From positions 124,001-188,000 of the forward strand of contig NW_022985198.1 in the NCBI RefSeq assembly GCF_010093535.1: a stretch of 64,000 nucleotides of DNA, given 5' to 3'. The notes below the pieces were generated by a model. The model had not been told where the DNA came from and made no database searches. It saw nothing but the letters and a program-made list of their open reading frames with translations. Every line of letters starts with the position of its first letter. The first letter of the stretch is position 1. This stretch comes from Lindgomyces ingoldianus (lineage: Eukaryota; Ascomycota; Dothideomycetes; Pleosporales; Lindgomycetaceae). The position numbers were made by a program, and so were the translations under genes. Shown here in pieces: positions 24,091 to 35,919 of the stretch.

Positions 24091-24108
24091 CGCTGCCCCT
24101 CCTCCCTA
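24091..24108 (-). other. Polypurine tract of family D (minus strand)
   Basis: A pyrimidine-rich run, CTGCCCCTCCTCCCT, on the plus strand directly adjoins the LTR end at 24090. It reads as a polypurine tract on the minus strand, fixing D's orientation. Confidence 0.7.
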
Positions 24109-26560
24109 GCAGCGTTCTTACTGCTCTGCTTACACAACTATGTTAGTAACAGCTTATTTATAAAGTTAGTGCTTATCTGCTAGTAAGCCTTTCTAGCTTT
24201 TACTTTTTCTAAACTAAATAGCTTATTAGTTTTATTTATTTTATTATTCTTATGCTACTTTTTATTTTAATCTTTTTTACTAGACAAAGATAAAACCCTA
24301 TAGCGCTTACTAACTATTAAAGTTATCTTATGTGTTAACTTTATCCTTAGATAAATGTGTTAAGTGTGTAAAAAAAAAACAGTAGGTGTAATGCTTTTAT
24401 TTTAAACACTATGTAGGACTATTTAGAAAGAGAGAAAAAACACTTCTTTAAAATGCTATAGTAGCTAAGGCTTATAAGTAAAAGCTTAGTAAAAAGATGT
24501 TTTATTAAGTCTAGAAGAAGCTAAAGGCGTAGGATAAAGAGTGTTCTAAATAAAATTACATCTAAAAGTTACTAAACTTACTAAAGGCTTAATATATAAA
24601 GTACCTAAAAAAAGACTTTTCTTCTTTAGATAAGATAGAGGCTCTTAAAGCTAAAGTAAAAAGCTATTTCTTTTTATAACTTTTATTTATAAGAACTTGT
24701 CTCTAAAGGCTGCTGCTATCTAGTAATAACATAGCTATTTTTTTTAATATATGTGCCTTATTACCTAGCTAGTTTCTTTTAGATAAGCCTAAAGGTACCT
24801 CTATACTAATGTCTGCGTGTTCTATAAATTTTTAGCTAGTTTCTATGTATTCTTACTAGTAAGCTATTTTTTTTATTTTACTAAAAATTTCTTCTTATTT
24901 TTTTAATTACTAATAATATGTTTAACTTTATATTCTATTTTCTTATCTTTTTATTTTTATATAAATAAGAGAATCTTTTTAAGTGCTTTTTCTAATCTAG
25001 AGACATAAAACTATAGGTGTATTTTTATATGTAGAGGAAGTTTAAGCTTACAGTTGTTCTGCTAGGTTTATAAGACTTTATATAGTCCTATTTTTTTTTT
25101 ACTAACTTCTTAGAAGGTCTAGATATCTTAAGGTTCTTAGTATTAAAATATATGTAGTTCTCTAAGTGTATTTTTAGTCCTAGTTATTATAATTTGTTTA
25201 CATATTATTTTATTATTTTTTAACTAGATCTAGCCTTAATTGCTAATTTTTTATATATGTTTTATAAGTTTAATAGCTAGTCTATTAATTTCTACAGGTC
25301 TATAAGCTAGTTTTTTTATAGTATAAAGTATAAGTTATAACTAAAATTATCCTTATATAGCGTTTCTTTTGTTGTAGCTAATTCTACTATGTTAATAGCT
25401 AGCTATGCTATAAAGAGCTATTCTGCCTAATTACTTTAGGTGTAAGAGACATACTTTCTTAGGTACTTTTCTACTTTAGTGTTTACTCTTTTAGTTTAAC
25501 TATCTATTTATAGATAGTATACTATAAATAATTTATACATTATTCTAAGGTGTCTTATAGCTGCTTTCTAAAACCTGCTAGTAAATAATTTATTTTTATT
25601 AAAGATAATAATTTAAAGGCATTTATATACTAATATAATATTCTACTTAAGTTTATAAATAAATTCTTTAGCTGTAATAGTCTTCTTTAATAGCTATCTG
25701 TGTAGGTATTTAGTAGTTTTATTAAAAGCTACTGTAATTATGTTGCACATCCTTTCTATTTCTAGCTCTCTAAATAAAAGAAGTTCTGTAATAAAGTTTA
25801 TTATAATTATTATTTATAGTTATTTAAAAGCTTTAATTAGTTAAAAGTATTAAGAAGTTTTATACCTTTACAAGTTATTTTTATTACAAGTGTTACATTC
25901 TGTAAGCACCTCTATGCACAGTTGCTTTACTTTTAGTATGTGTTGTAGTATAGCAGTTTATAGCTTCTTTTAAAGAGTGCCTATACTTAGGTGTCTAAAC
26001 ATTAAGGATTTGTAATACTTATAGATTAGATTTTTCTATTCTTATTTATTTACTATAAGCATGTAGAGGTCTTTTATAAGTTAGGGCTTATTATAAATCT
26101 ATTCTTTATTAGTTTTCTTAAAAAGAGTAAATTTCTTAGTTTCTTTTTTTTTTATTAAAGTAATCTAGTCTTTAGCTAAGAGTGTTAGCCTGCTAGTTCT
26201 GTGCTTCTAGAACATGTTTAATAATGTAATTAAACTAGGCAAGTTTTATTGCTTATTTTATGTGCATTAAGAAGAGCTTTTTTATAGTTAGAAATGTAAC
26301 TAAATTTAGATAGTCTGTTATTAGCAAAGCTTGCTCTGCTTATTATATTCGGGTTTGCAGAACGAAAAGTTGAGCAGAATCTCCTCTTTTAGACGCGCTA
26401 ATTAGTTAGAATTTCTTTAGATAAACCCTAGTAACGCTATTTCTCTGTCACCTTATGTATTTCTTACATTTGTTTTTAAAAAAAACGTATACCTAATATA
26501 AGTGCACCTTTCTATTAATTTGCACACAGTTTGCTCTAGCATGCGTTGTGTAAAACATGT
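24109..26560 (-). pseudogene. Family D integrase region, decayed
   Basis: On the minus strand, reading through stops, a segment near 25440-25540 resembles the STAYHPQTDGQTERVN region of gypsy integrase (YHPQT-like, then a KRVN and KYLRKYV pattern). A CNTCNKNN segment near 25890 resembles the second Cys pair of the integrase zinc finger. It is separated from RT/RNase H by inserted elements between 26.6 and 29.7 kb. Confidence 0.7.
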
Positions 26561-26595
26561 TTAAAGTATAGTTAGTTGCGTCTGTTCCACCTCTC

Positions 26596-26688
26596 TAGCC
26601 ACATTAGTGTGTTGGGGATTAGCATCAGCCACATTAGTGTGTTGGGGATTGGCATCAGCCACATTGGTGTGTTGGGGATTGGCATTGG
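26596..26688. repeat. 30-bp minisatellite, left part
   Basis: About three units of a 30-bp repeat containing CACATTAGTGTGTTGGGGATT. The repeat resumes after the small element at 26689-26861, and a decayed version is found at 28912-28975. Confidence 0.85.
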
Positions 26689-26861
26689 TGTGAGAGGTAT
26701 CGAGCAGGAAACACAGGTCACAGAGAGGGAATGCAGGATAGGGGGGGTAACGAGAGTAAACCTTAGGGTCGGAGGCAGAGGTACGGAGGCCGAGGAGCCT
26801 ATATACCCCGTGCCAAGCCTAGGGTACTCAGGGGTTGGATAGCTGTAACATAACCGTGACA
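26689..26861. mobile_element. Putative 173-bp solo-LTR-like element (family G)
   Basis: Starts TGTGAGAGG and ends CCGTGACA, with flanking ATTGG on both sides (26684-26688 and 26862-26866), and interrupts the 30-bp minisatellite. It is GC-rich and undecayed and includes a TATATA-type sequence near 26800. The inverted tips are imperfect, so the assignment is moderate. Confidence 0.55.
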
Positions 26862-26909
26862 ATTGGTGTGTCAGGGATTGGCAGTTGCTCACACACCTGA
26901 GTTGCTTAC

Positions 26910-27379
26910 TGTTAGATTGAAGCACTGTTTCTGGGCTTCCTGAGATAAATGATGGGTTTGGATACAATGTATGGGATGATGATTGATTGTATTGTTTATT
27001 CGATGCTTTTTGTGCTCTGCTCGTATTGCTCGGCTTTTGTTTTTCCGGTCCGAGTCCCTCGCGCACTAGCCCTATGCGCGACCAGCTTGCAACATGCTGC
27101 AATTTGTTGCAGAATATTGCAAAATGCTGCAACATGCTGCAATTTGCTGCAACATGCTGCAATTTGCTGCAACATGCTGCAAAATGTTGCAAAATGCTGT
27201 AATTTGCTGCAACATGCTGTAAAATGTTGCAAAATGCTGCAATTTGCTGCAACATGCTGCAATTTGCTGCAACATGCTGCAATTTGCAGCAACATACTGT
27301 TCGAGCTTATTGCTCGTACTATCTAGCAGCTTTCGTCCAGCGTTCCTCCTGTCTTGACAGTAGGTGCGCATATCTGACA
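26910..27379 (-). repeat. Solo LTR of copia family B
   Basis: 470-bp solo LTR in minus orientation (plus strand TGTTAGATTG...ATATCTGACA). Target duplication is CTTAC/CTCAC (26905-26909, 27380-27384), differing by one C/T. It is inserted in the terminal region of the Fot1/pogo-like element. Its internal 10-bp array has 20 units (27091-27290), longer than in the full-length element. Confidence 0.9.
27091..27290 (-). repeat. 10-bp minisatellite, 20 units, in solo copia LTR
   Basis: Twenty in-register 10-bp units (AACATGCTGC, AATTTGCTGC, AAAATGCTGC types), the reverse complement of the array at 11641-11760 but eight units longer. Confidence 0.95.
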
Positions 27380-27830
27380 CTCACTTTTGCCAAGACCACA
27401 CCACAACAAACTTTATTATGGCCCATAACAACCCGCTCTGGCACTATAGAGTACAGTACAGCCTAGAATATTATTTAGATACTACTTATACTTCTTGCTT
27501 ACACGTTTGCGCGTTATGCCTAGTCTAATTGCGCTGTCCGCAGCGCCTTTAGAACTGCTCACCTACTTTAGCTTGCACCTGCTTCTTTGCCTTCTTCCTG
27601 TCACTGCGCGCCCTAACCTCCTTTAAAGCTGTTAAGCGCAGGCCTTTCTAAATGTAGCTGCCTTATTAGCTGCTTGAAGCTTAGTAATTTCCTATTACGC
27701 TAACACTAGCTTATGCACAATTATTGCTGCCCTTTTTAAGACTTTTTTTCTAGAGGCATTACCCCTCTAGAACCCTCTCTATACGTAGAGCTACTTGCAA
27801 CACAACTAATATCTACTAGGGATTTCTGCC

Positions 27831-28030
27831 TGCTGCTGTAATCTACTGTAGTTTGCTGAAATTTGCTATAGTTTGCCGCAATTTGCCGTAGTTTGCTGTA
27901 ATTTGCTATAGTTTGCTGCAATTTGCTATAGTTTACTGCAATTTGCTATAGTTTGCCGCAATTTGCTGTAGTTTGCTGCAATTTGCTGTAGTTTGCTACA
28001 ATTTGCTGTAGTTTGCTACAATTTGCTGCA
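27831..28030. repeat. Second 10-bp minisatellite, about 20 units, outside an LTR
   Basis: About 20 in-register 10-bp units of the type GTTTGCTGTA/ATTTGCTGCA, partly decayed. The unit is the same as in the copia LTR array (ATTTGCTGCA is the complement of TGCAGCAAAT), yet the flanks do not match the copia LTR. A short palindrome TCTAGAGG...CCTCTAGA lies at 27750-27772. Confidence 0.85.
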
Positions 28031-28205
28031 ATTTACTTTACGCATTTCTTAACACTGCTAGGTAATCTCTTACTAACAACTCTAGACATTAGTCTATTAT
28101 ATTTAAACAGCAGTTAAAGAAGCTAAACTAGCAGTTGTGCAAGCAAAACAGCCTGTTAAGGTATTACATGTACTACATTAATCTTTGCGGTGATAGAGAG
28201 GCAGA

Positions 28206-28496
28206 TGTAACAATTCTTGTTCCATCTTAGGTCGCCCAGAACCTCCGGAAGGCCCCCGTATCGGCCCCGACCTCGACCTGGCCCTGACTCTGCCCTGCCC
28301 CCTGCTGTACCCCTATTCCCTCATGTATTTAGTCGCACCTTGCCCCTGTAGCTAGCTCAGTAGTTTTCTAATATCCTTTCGTACAAGGCCTATAGGTGTC
28401 AATGGCATTCCCAGGTTCAGAGTCCCCACGCACTCCCATATGCCTCTGAGTGGACTCCCACCGCATTTGGACCCATTGTCTTGCCTGTGCCGTTAC
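28206..28496 (+). repeat. Solo LTR of family A, plus orientation
   Basis: 291-bp solo LTR (TGTAACAATTC...CCGTTACA) with perfect target duplication GCAGA (28201-28205 and 28497-28501), inserted in a GGCAGA hexanucleotide repeat. Confidence 0.93.
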
Positions 28497-28527
28497 AGCA
28501 GAGGCAGAGGCAGAGGCAGAGGCAGCG
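28497..28527 (+). repeat. GGCAGA hexanucleotide repeat
   Basis: Four to five GCAGAG units to the right of the solo LTR, continuing one unit on its left side. It is part of an otherwise unidentified GC-richer segment extending to about 28760 without an open frame. Confidence 0.8.
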
Positions 28528-28911
28528 CTAGAGCTCCCCAGCACTCTAAGAAATTCCTGCAGAGGCAACAAACTACACAAGCTGCAGCTCTACAACTAGG
28601 GCTTTAATGCTAAAACAATTAAATTAAAGATATTAGGTAGCAGTATTAGGCGTAGCGTGGCAGTATTAGGCGGTGAAAGAAACAGGTGCAACGCTAGAGA
28701 CCACAAGGTGCAAAGAAGAGGAAGACTATTGCAAGAGCAGAAACGTGTTAAGAGCTAGAGCTAGAACCTATTCTTTTAATTATAGCTAATAATTAACTAA
28801 TTTCTAAATAACTAATCTTAAATTTACATAAACTTTAAGTTTTTAAAAAAGAAATTTTACTAACCTAATTAAAGCTAAAAATTAGCTAGCTATTATTTAC
28901 TTTTTTTTTAT

Positions 28912-28975
28912 AGCTATATTAGTGTGTTAGGGATTAGCATTAGCTATATTAGTGTGTTAGAGAGTAGGATTAGCT
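28912..28975. repeat. 30-bp minisatellite, decayed right part
   Basis: Two units resembling the array at 26596-26688 (TATATTAGTGTGTTAGGGATTAG), decayed by C-to-T/G-to-A changes and in the same orientation. This suggests that a once single array was split by inserted DNA. Confidence 0.7.
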
Positions 28976-29102
28976 ACACTTAGTTACAGGCTATAATTAG
29001 TTACATACTATAGTTAAATGTTATTATTATATGTCTATTACTTGTCTAATACTACTTTGCTAAGCATTATGCTGTAACTATTTTTTAACCTAAATAACCT
29101 AC

Positions 29103-29724
29103 TATTACAGCCTATAGTTAGACTAACAAAGACTTTTAGAAAGTGCCCTACTTTTTAAATAAATAAGAATAGAATCTGTTTATACTTAAATAGAAGAAAC
29201 TAGACAACCTAACTAGGTTGCATTCTAACCCTAGGGATTAGCTACTAGGGGAATGTATCACCTAATAGGAACACATCTGCAAAGGCTATAAGGCTAGGCA
29301 TGCTAAGAGTAGCAGCTTTAGCAAGAGAGGAGCAGTTCCTACAGAACTAGGTAGGGCTAAGTTAACAGGACTTACAGCTACTATTAGAGTACATAGGCCC
29401 TAAGAAGATTAACCTTAAAAAGATAAAATTAACATTTAGTTTTTTTTTTTATATAGACTAAGTAGCATTCTAGATTTCTAAAAAGCTGTAATACTAGTTG
29501 TATATCTTGTACTATATATACCTTTTTTTGTTTAACAGAACTGTTTAACCTAGCGCCTTATACTGCTGTCTAAATGTAAACTATAATTAGGCCTATCTTA
29601 TTACTACTCTTTTTACCCTACCTTGCGCTATTAGCTAGGCTGTACACCTGGTAACGCTGCGCTCTTTTTGCTATACCCCTTTTAGGCCCGCGTACTTGCA
29701 TTACTACAAGTAAGGATTGTAACA
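29103..29724 (-). repeat. Solo LTR of family D inside family D
   Basis: 622-bp LTR: the left end, TATTACAG, is a decayed TGTTACGG, and the right end is GGATTGTAACA. Perfect target duplication CCTAC (29098-29102 and 29725-29729). It aligns with 35920-36508 in reverse orientation and lies just beyond the RNase H region of the larger D element. Confidence 0.87.
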
Positions 29725-29729
29725 CCTAC

Positions 29730-32700
29730 CTTAATACGCTAACTATTGCTCTAAGCAAGCTTTGCTTTTACAGATTATTTATAAACTGTTGTAGTATTTT
29801 AATGTAAAAAGGTTTTGCTATTCTGTGTAGCTCTATAGCCTATACTCTTACTACATTTAGTATTGCTTTTAACTTCTTATTAAGTATGCTGTAGCTAGCT
29901 TTAGGTCCTAAGAACTTAGTAGAGTAGTATGCTACTAAGTGCTATCTCTTGTTCTTCTATTTTTAGTAAAACGTTGCTCTACTAGCTTCTAAGAATGCGT
30001 CTGTGTGGATCTTAGTATCTAGGCGTAAGTTGTACATTCTTAGCACTAGCTTAGATGTTATAGCCTGCTTTAATGCTATAAACGCCTTGTTTATTTATAG
30101 GGTCTATATAAATTTTACTATAGCCCTTTCTTTAGTAGTAGTGTTTATTAGGGGTATAGTAATTTTTAAGTAGTCCTTAATTATTTGCCTAACATAGCCT
30201 AATAGTCTAAGGAATCCTTTAACTTTCTTAACTATTATAAGCTTTAGCTATTTAAGTACTTTTTATATTTTAGCTAGATTAATTTTTATTTCTTTACTAT
30301 TAATTATAAATTTTAAGTATTTTATTTTAGTAATGTAGAACTTATATTTAAAAAGCTGTAAATAAAGTCTATACTTTCTTAGCTTTTCTAAGACCTTTTA
30401 TACCTTTTATACATAGTCTTCTAAGCTATTCTTTAAGTAGACAAGAACATTATTTAGGTATACTAGAGTAAAGACATTAAGATATAAGTTAAGAGCTATG
30501 TTAATAATTTATTAGAATGTTGCTAAGGTGTTTATTAGGCTAAATAGCATTACTAGTAGCTTATAGAGTTCCTATAAGGTTTAAAATGCTATAAGCTACT
30601 TATCTCTTTTTTATATTCTTATCTTATTAAATCTATTTTGTACATTAAACTTTGTAAAGTACTAGGTTCCTTTTAGCTAGTTTATAATATTTTATATAAT
30701 TAGTAAGAGGAACTAGTCTTAAATTATGTTATTATTTAGAGTTCTATAATTTTAACAGACTTAGATCTTTTCTCCCTTTTTTTTTATAAAGACTACTGCT
30801 AAGGTAACTAGGCTATAGCTTTTTTAAATATAGCCTTATACTAGCATTTAGTTAATATACTCTTGCAGAGCTTTTTTTTATATCCTTGTTAAAAAGTAAA
30901 GCCTGTAGGTCTTTAAGCTATAGTCTTTTATTAAGTTAATAGCATAATTCTAGGGTTAGTGTAGGGGTAATTCTTCTAGATTAGCAGGCGTTTTAAACAT
31001 GTCCTAGTAGTCTTTATATTTAATAAGGATGCTGCTTTTTTCTTAGATCCTAAAGATTTTAACCTCTTCTACATCTTTATTAGCTTTTATTTTTTTATAA
31101 AAGACTTTTTTAAGCTTTTTTTTTATTATTTTTACTACTTATGCTTTTAGTTTTTAATAAAGGAATTTTTAAAGCTTTTTTTTTTTAGAGTAGTAACTCC
31201 TACCTTACTTTACTTATTTATAGACTAAATATAAGTTGTTATAGCATGCTAACTAGGTTATGCTTATGTAGTTGTTAAGGCTTTCTATAGTTATTATTCT
31301 CTAGTTAATAGCAAAATTATACGTCTTTAGCTAGTTATAACCTAGAATTACATTGTACTTACCTTTTGGTAAAAGTATATTTATAGATTTCTAATTCTTT
31401 ATATTTAGAGTTATAAGGCCTTTTTTATATATTTCTAGGTTAATCTATCTATTGCTATACTTAATTAAGGATGTGTTAGCAAGAGTTACTTTAAACAAAA
31501 CTTTTTTTATTTAAAAAGAAATGCTTTATTTATCTACCTAGTCTTTATCTACTATAGTAAAGGTGCATCTGCTATTAATAAGAGCTAGTCCTAATTATTC
31601 TTTAAATGTAAAGGTTATAGTTAGGCTATATCTTATTTCTTATCCTACTATAACTATAGCTAATATATTATAAAGAACTTCTTTGTCTTCTAAAAGGTAA
31701 GAGTTAATATTTTATAAGTTATTATTAAATTTATTTTTCTCTTCTTTATAGATTTAGTGCTCTTTATTATTATAGTTAGCTGCTTTACACTTATAATCTT
31801 CTACTAAATAATAAAATGTTAGGTAGTCTTCTTTTTTTACTACTTTTTATTAAAAGTAAAAAAACCTGCAGTTATTTTTGTTTTTATAGTCTAGCTATTT
31901 TTTTTATTTATAGAAAAAGGCTGTTTAATAGGTGTAGTAGTTTATAGTTTTGCAGGCTAAGGCTATTATCTGCTATAGGCATCTATTATAGTTCTTTTCC
32001 TATGTAGGCTACTAGCCTGCTTAATGCTTGTTGTCCTAGTGTCTAGTGCAATACTATTGCGTGCACTAGTACTAAGGGTATAGACAATTATTAGGTCTAT
32101 GTAGGGTGTTAAGAGGGCTCTTCTAAGTCTACTAGAGGTATTCTTGTGTCTGTACTACCTGTACAGGGTGTCCTTTCTACTAGCAATTGTTAGTGCTGTA
32201 GGAGTTGCTTTTGCAGAGTACGCACTAACTGTAGTTCTGTTATATTACAAAAGCCTCCCTGCTAATTACAAGGCCTAAAAGCAGTGTCTTAGGTTTTCTA
32301 GGTACTAGCTTTAGGACTTTAAACTTAGCAGGTTTGCCTAGTCCTTCTAGTTTTTAGTCTTAGACTTTAATAAAAAATTACTATTATTTCTTCTTATTTA
32401 TAATGTTATATTTAACTTTAGCTATCTGCTGTATTATGTTAAACAAAAGGTAATTATTACTAATATTTATCTAGTAAAGCATAACTATGCATTTATTAGA
32501 GTAGTTATGTTATAGACTACACTTTTAGCATTTACACTTCTAAAAATATCTAAAGAGCTCTTTTACTAAAGTGCTAGAGGTCTCGTTATAAAAAAAAAAC
32601 TATTTCTTTTTTTTTTAAACATTTATAATATATTCTTAGATTTAAGTCTCTTTTTTATATTCTTTAAAAATTATAAGGTCTTATAACACTTTATCTAAGC

Positions 32701-33059
32701 TACTAAAGTTATAGATAGCTACTTTTTAATATACTTTAAAGTAGTTTTCTAAAAAATAGTTTTTTTTATATTACTAGTAAAGTCTATTATTTAATCTTTT
32801 AATATTTCCTTTTTTATAAGGCTGTATTTAGTAGTAATAGCTTTTACTATTATAGTAGTATTTTTATTTTTTCTCTTTTAAAAGTTAAGGTAATTTTAGC
32901 AAAAATGTTTTACTTTTTTATAGTTTAGGTAGGCCTTGTTCTCTAACTACTTTTATTATTCCTTTATTAAAAGCAGCCTATTACGTCCTAGAACTTAGTT
33001 TTTCTTTAAAAAAGAGCTTTATATATACTTTACATAACTAAGGTTTATTAGTTTTTTAT
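29730..33059 (-). pseudogene. Family D reverse transcriptase and RNase H, decayed
   Basis: On the minus strand, read through stops, the RT catalytic segment lies near 30425-30475 (VYLNNVLVYLKNSLEDYV, a decayed YLDDxLVYS). An RT connection region follows, with a LKIIIN-type and KVKGFLRLLGYVRQ pattern. RNase H is near 29930-30010 (HTDAFLEASRA then VAYYSTKFLGP). Order and motifs are those of Ty3/gypsy. Confidence 0.8.
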
Positions 33060-33061
33060 TA

Positions 33062-34927
33062 ACGTACTTTATAGGCGAGTTGCTCACACACCTGAGTCGC
33101 TTACTTTTGCTAAGACCCCACCCTAACAAACTCTATTATAGCCCATAACAACCTGCTCTAGCACTATATAGTACAGTACAGCCTAGAATATTATTTAGAT
33201 ACTACTTCTGCTTCTTGCTTACACATTTGCGTGTTATGCCTAGTCTAAGTGCACTATCTACAGCACCTTTAGGATAGCTTACCTACTTTAGCTTACACCT
33301 GCTTCTTTGCCTTTTTCTTATTACTACGCGCTTTAAACTCCTTTAGAGCTGTTAAGCATAGGCTTTTTTAAATTATTAAAGTCTTTTCTGCCTTAATCTA
33401 CTTTCTTTTATGTAATTTATGTTATGTAGTAGCTTTATTAGCTACTTAAAGCTTAGTAATTTTTTATTACACTAACACTAGCTTATACATAATTATTGCC
33501 GCCCTCTTTAAGACCTTTTTAAACACCTTAACTATAGAAGTTAGTAAACTATTTATATGCTTTTAAATTTTTATCTTTATAAGCATTAATTATAACCTAA
33601 GTTCTAAAGTATTACTTAGGGTTTACAACTACTAGGGCTTGTTATATATAAGTAGTAGTAGTAATAAAGTGCGCAACTTTACATTAAGGCCTATTATAAC
33701 TTATTATAGGTTAAAAGGAACTAATTTAGCGCCTTAAAACCCTTCTTAAATATTACTAAAAGTAATTATAGCATTATAAGCTACTTTAAAGTATAGTAGA
33801 AACTTTATTTTTATAATATAAGTAATCTAGTTATGTATAAAGTTTTTAGCTTAGCGCCTATACACCTTTTTTAAAAAAGTAAAATAACCTACATTAAGTA
33901 GCTATAAAAAGTGTAATAAGTAAAAAGGCATATAAATAGTAATAATTTTATTATTCTTATAGTATTACTAAAAATAAAGTAAGTTATAGCTCTTATAGCT
34001 ATTAATAACTAGTAGACAGTAGCTGCTAACAGTATACTTCTTTATGTGCGCGTTAAAGTGCTTTAACTAGTCTAGACTAAGCTAATTAGTAGTTTAGCTG
34101 TGCTTAGAGATTATAATAACCTAATTCTAGAGTAAATTTTCCTTTTTATACTAGTTTAAAAGGTAGTTGCTACTTTAAAAGATAATAAAAGGCAGAATAG
34201 CCCACCTTTTAGCATTAATGCCCTAGATAGCTGTTGTCTACTCCTAGTTACTTAGCTAGACTGCTTTTAGCTGTCCTTGTTTCTCTAAACTTATAATAAC
34301 TGCTCTAGTAAATATCTAGCCTATTATAAACTTTATTTTATTAAAGTTATATATGTTGTTATCTTAGATGCTATACTTAGCTTTAATATTCTTTATAAGG
34401 TTAAACTAGCTTTAAATTACTATAGAATTTTTATAAAAAGCTTTTTTATAGTTATACTTACACTTAAACTTTTACTTTAAGCTTTAGGTAACACTTAATA
34501 AACATATTAAGCTAGTTTATGCTAATATAGCTTATATTATGCTTAGCGCGCAAAGAATTAGCTATATTAGCTACAGCTGCTAGCTAGAGGGGAAATCCTT
34601 ACGCATTTAGCTTAAGTATGTGCTAAATAATTACCTGCTCTTTGTTATTGTCTAGCTTTTATAAGTTAGCTATATAATTAGCTTAAAAAGGTTGTTTAGC
34701 GCGTTAGTTACTTATTATCTTTTAAAGAACCTTATAGATAGCTGTAGCCTGTTAGTTAAAAAGTGTTATGTTTTATTTAAAAGCCTAGAGCGTAAGCTGC
34801 ATCTAACATTTTTTAACATGTTTAAGTAGTGTTGTTAGGAATGTATTAGTGTAGGAAAAGTAGTATAGTAGGGTCTTAGTAAAAGTAAGCGACTTAGGTG
34901 TGTGAGCAACTCGCCTATGAAGTATGT
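33062..34927 (+). mobile_element. Fot1/pogo-like DNA transposon relic, copy 2 (1.87 kb)
   Basis: Flanked by TA on both sides (33060-33061, 34928-34929). About 60 bp of terminal inverted repeat is shared by both ends, each containing two GAGTTGCTCAC-like boxes. Inserted between the gag and pol relics of family D. Near 33200-33520 on the minus strand lies the decayed C-terminal tail of a DDE_1 transposase; the rest is not readable as protein. It is the same element as 954-2816. Confidence 0.85.
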
Positions 34928-34929
34928 TA

Positions 34930-35919
34930 TACTAAAAAGACTTTTTTTTTTCTAGAAATAAACTTTAGTTTTTAAAAAGTTTCTTTTTACTATTTTTCTC
35001 TTTTACGCTTTTTATAGAAGTTGTTATAAGTTATTACCTACATAATAAAGTTTTTAAGAGTAGTTAGTTTATTATTATACATAAATTTATCTTTTATAAT
35101 GTTACTTAGCCTATTATAGAACAAGCAGCAGAAAGCCTTTTAGTCTATTTATTTATAGATAGCTAATTATTCTCTAAAGCGTACTGCATAGTTTTAAGCT
35201 ATGCTTTTTTCTTATTTTAGAGTGTTTAACTTATTAGCTGTAATTTTTGTTTATCTATAGTTTTATAAATAGCTATTAAAGCATTTTTAAAAGCTTTAAC
35301 ACTACTAAACACTTTCTTTGTTTTAGAAGTAAGTGTTATGCTATTAGCTCTAAGGTCTATCTAATTATCTACATGTAGTTAGAACTAAATTATAAAAAGG
35401 CCTTTTAAGTATAGTCTTATTTAAGATATTATTTCTATATTAGTCTAAAATGCTTCTTTATTGTATTACATATAAAGGTAGCATCTAGTAAAGAAAAGGT
35501 AGAAGTCTTTTAGTAATTTTTTAAAAAGCTTTAAAAAGGCTAATCTTAAAGTCTTTTTAGCTGTAATGCTTATTCTCTTAGTTAAAATGTTTTAAAGTTT
35601 AGCTAGCTCTACTTATAGTACGTGTATCTAATGCGTAGAGCTAGTAGCTTGCTAGGGATTTATAGGTAATAAAAAGTTATTAAATTTTACTACTTTTTAG
35701 TAAAAGTTTTTAACTTCTTTTTAAACATTTACTAGTTTATTTATTTTATTACTAATTTACTAGAGTTTTTTTATGTTGTCTTAGATTATATTAATCTGTT
35801 CTGCTAAAACAGCTTTACTCTAGGTGGGAACTTTTATAGATTCTAATAGGGCTGCGTAGGCTATGTTAGAATTTAAGTTGTGTTAAGTAGTTATACTTTT
35901 TAAAAGGGGTAGTGTTTAA
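34930..35919 (-). pseudogene. Family D gag region, decayed
   Basis: Minus-strand sequence around 35050-35270 reads, through stops, as an IAQNYAVRFREQLA..FYNRLSNIIKD-type pattern typical of gypsy capsid (retrotrans_gag). It lies directly inside the right LTR, as expected for a minus-strand element. Confidence 0.65.

Larger units (their letters stand above)
26880..27742 (-). mobile_element. Fot1/pogo-like transposon fragment, split by solo copia LTR
   Basis: The parts 26880-26909 and 27380-27742 are homologous to 33070-33530, the left end of the 1.87-kb DNA transposon. The terminal ACGTACTT... is missing, so the fragment is 5'-truncated. On the minus strand, 27540-27740 is the best preserved transposase piece: ITKLQAANKAAT followed by basic RKARAKQL-like residues and an RKKAKKQV stretch, matching the coiled/basic C-terminal tail of DDE_1 (Fot1/pogo) transposases. 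Confidence 0.7.
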
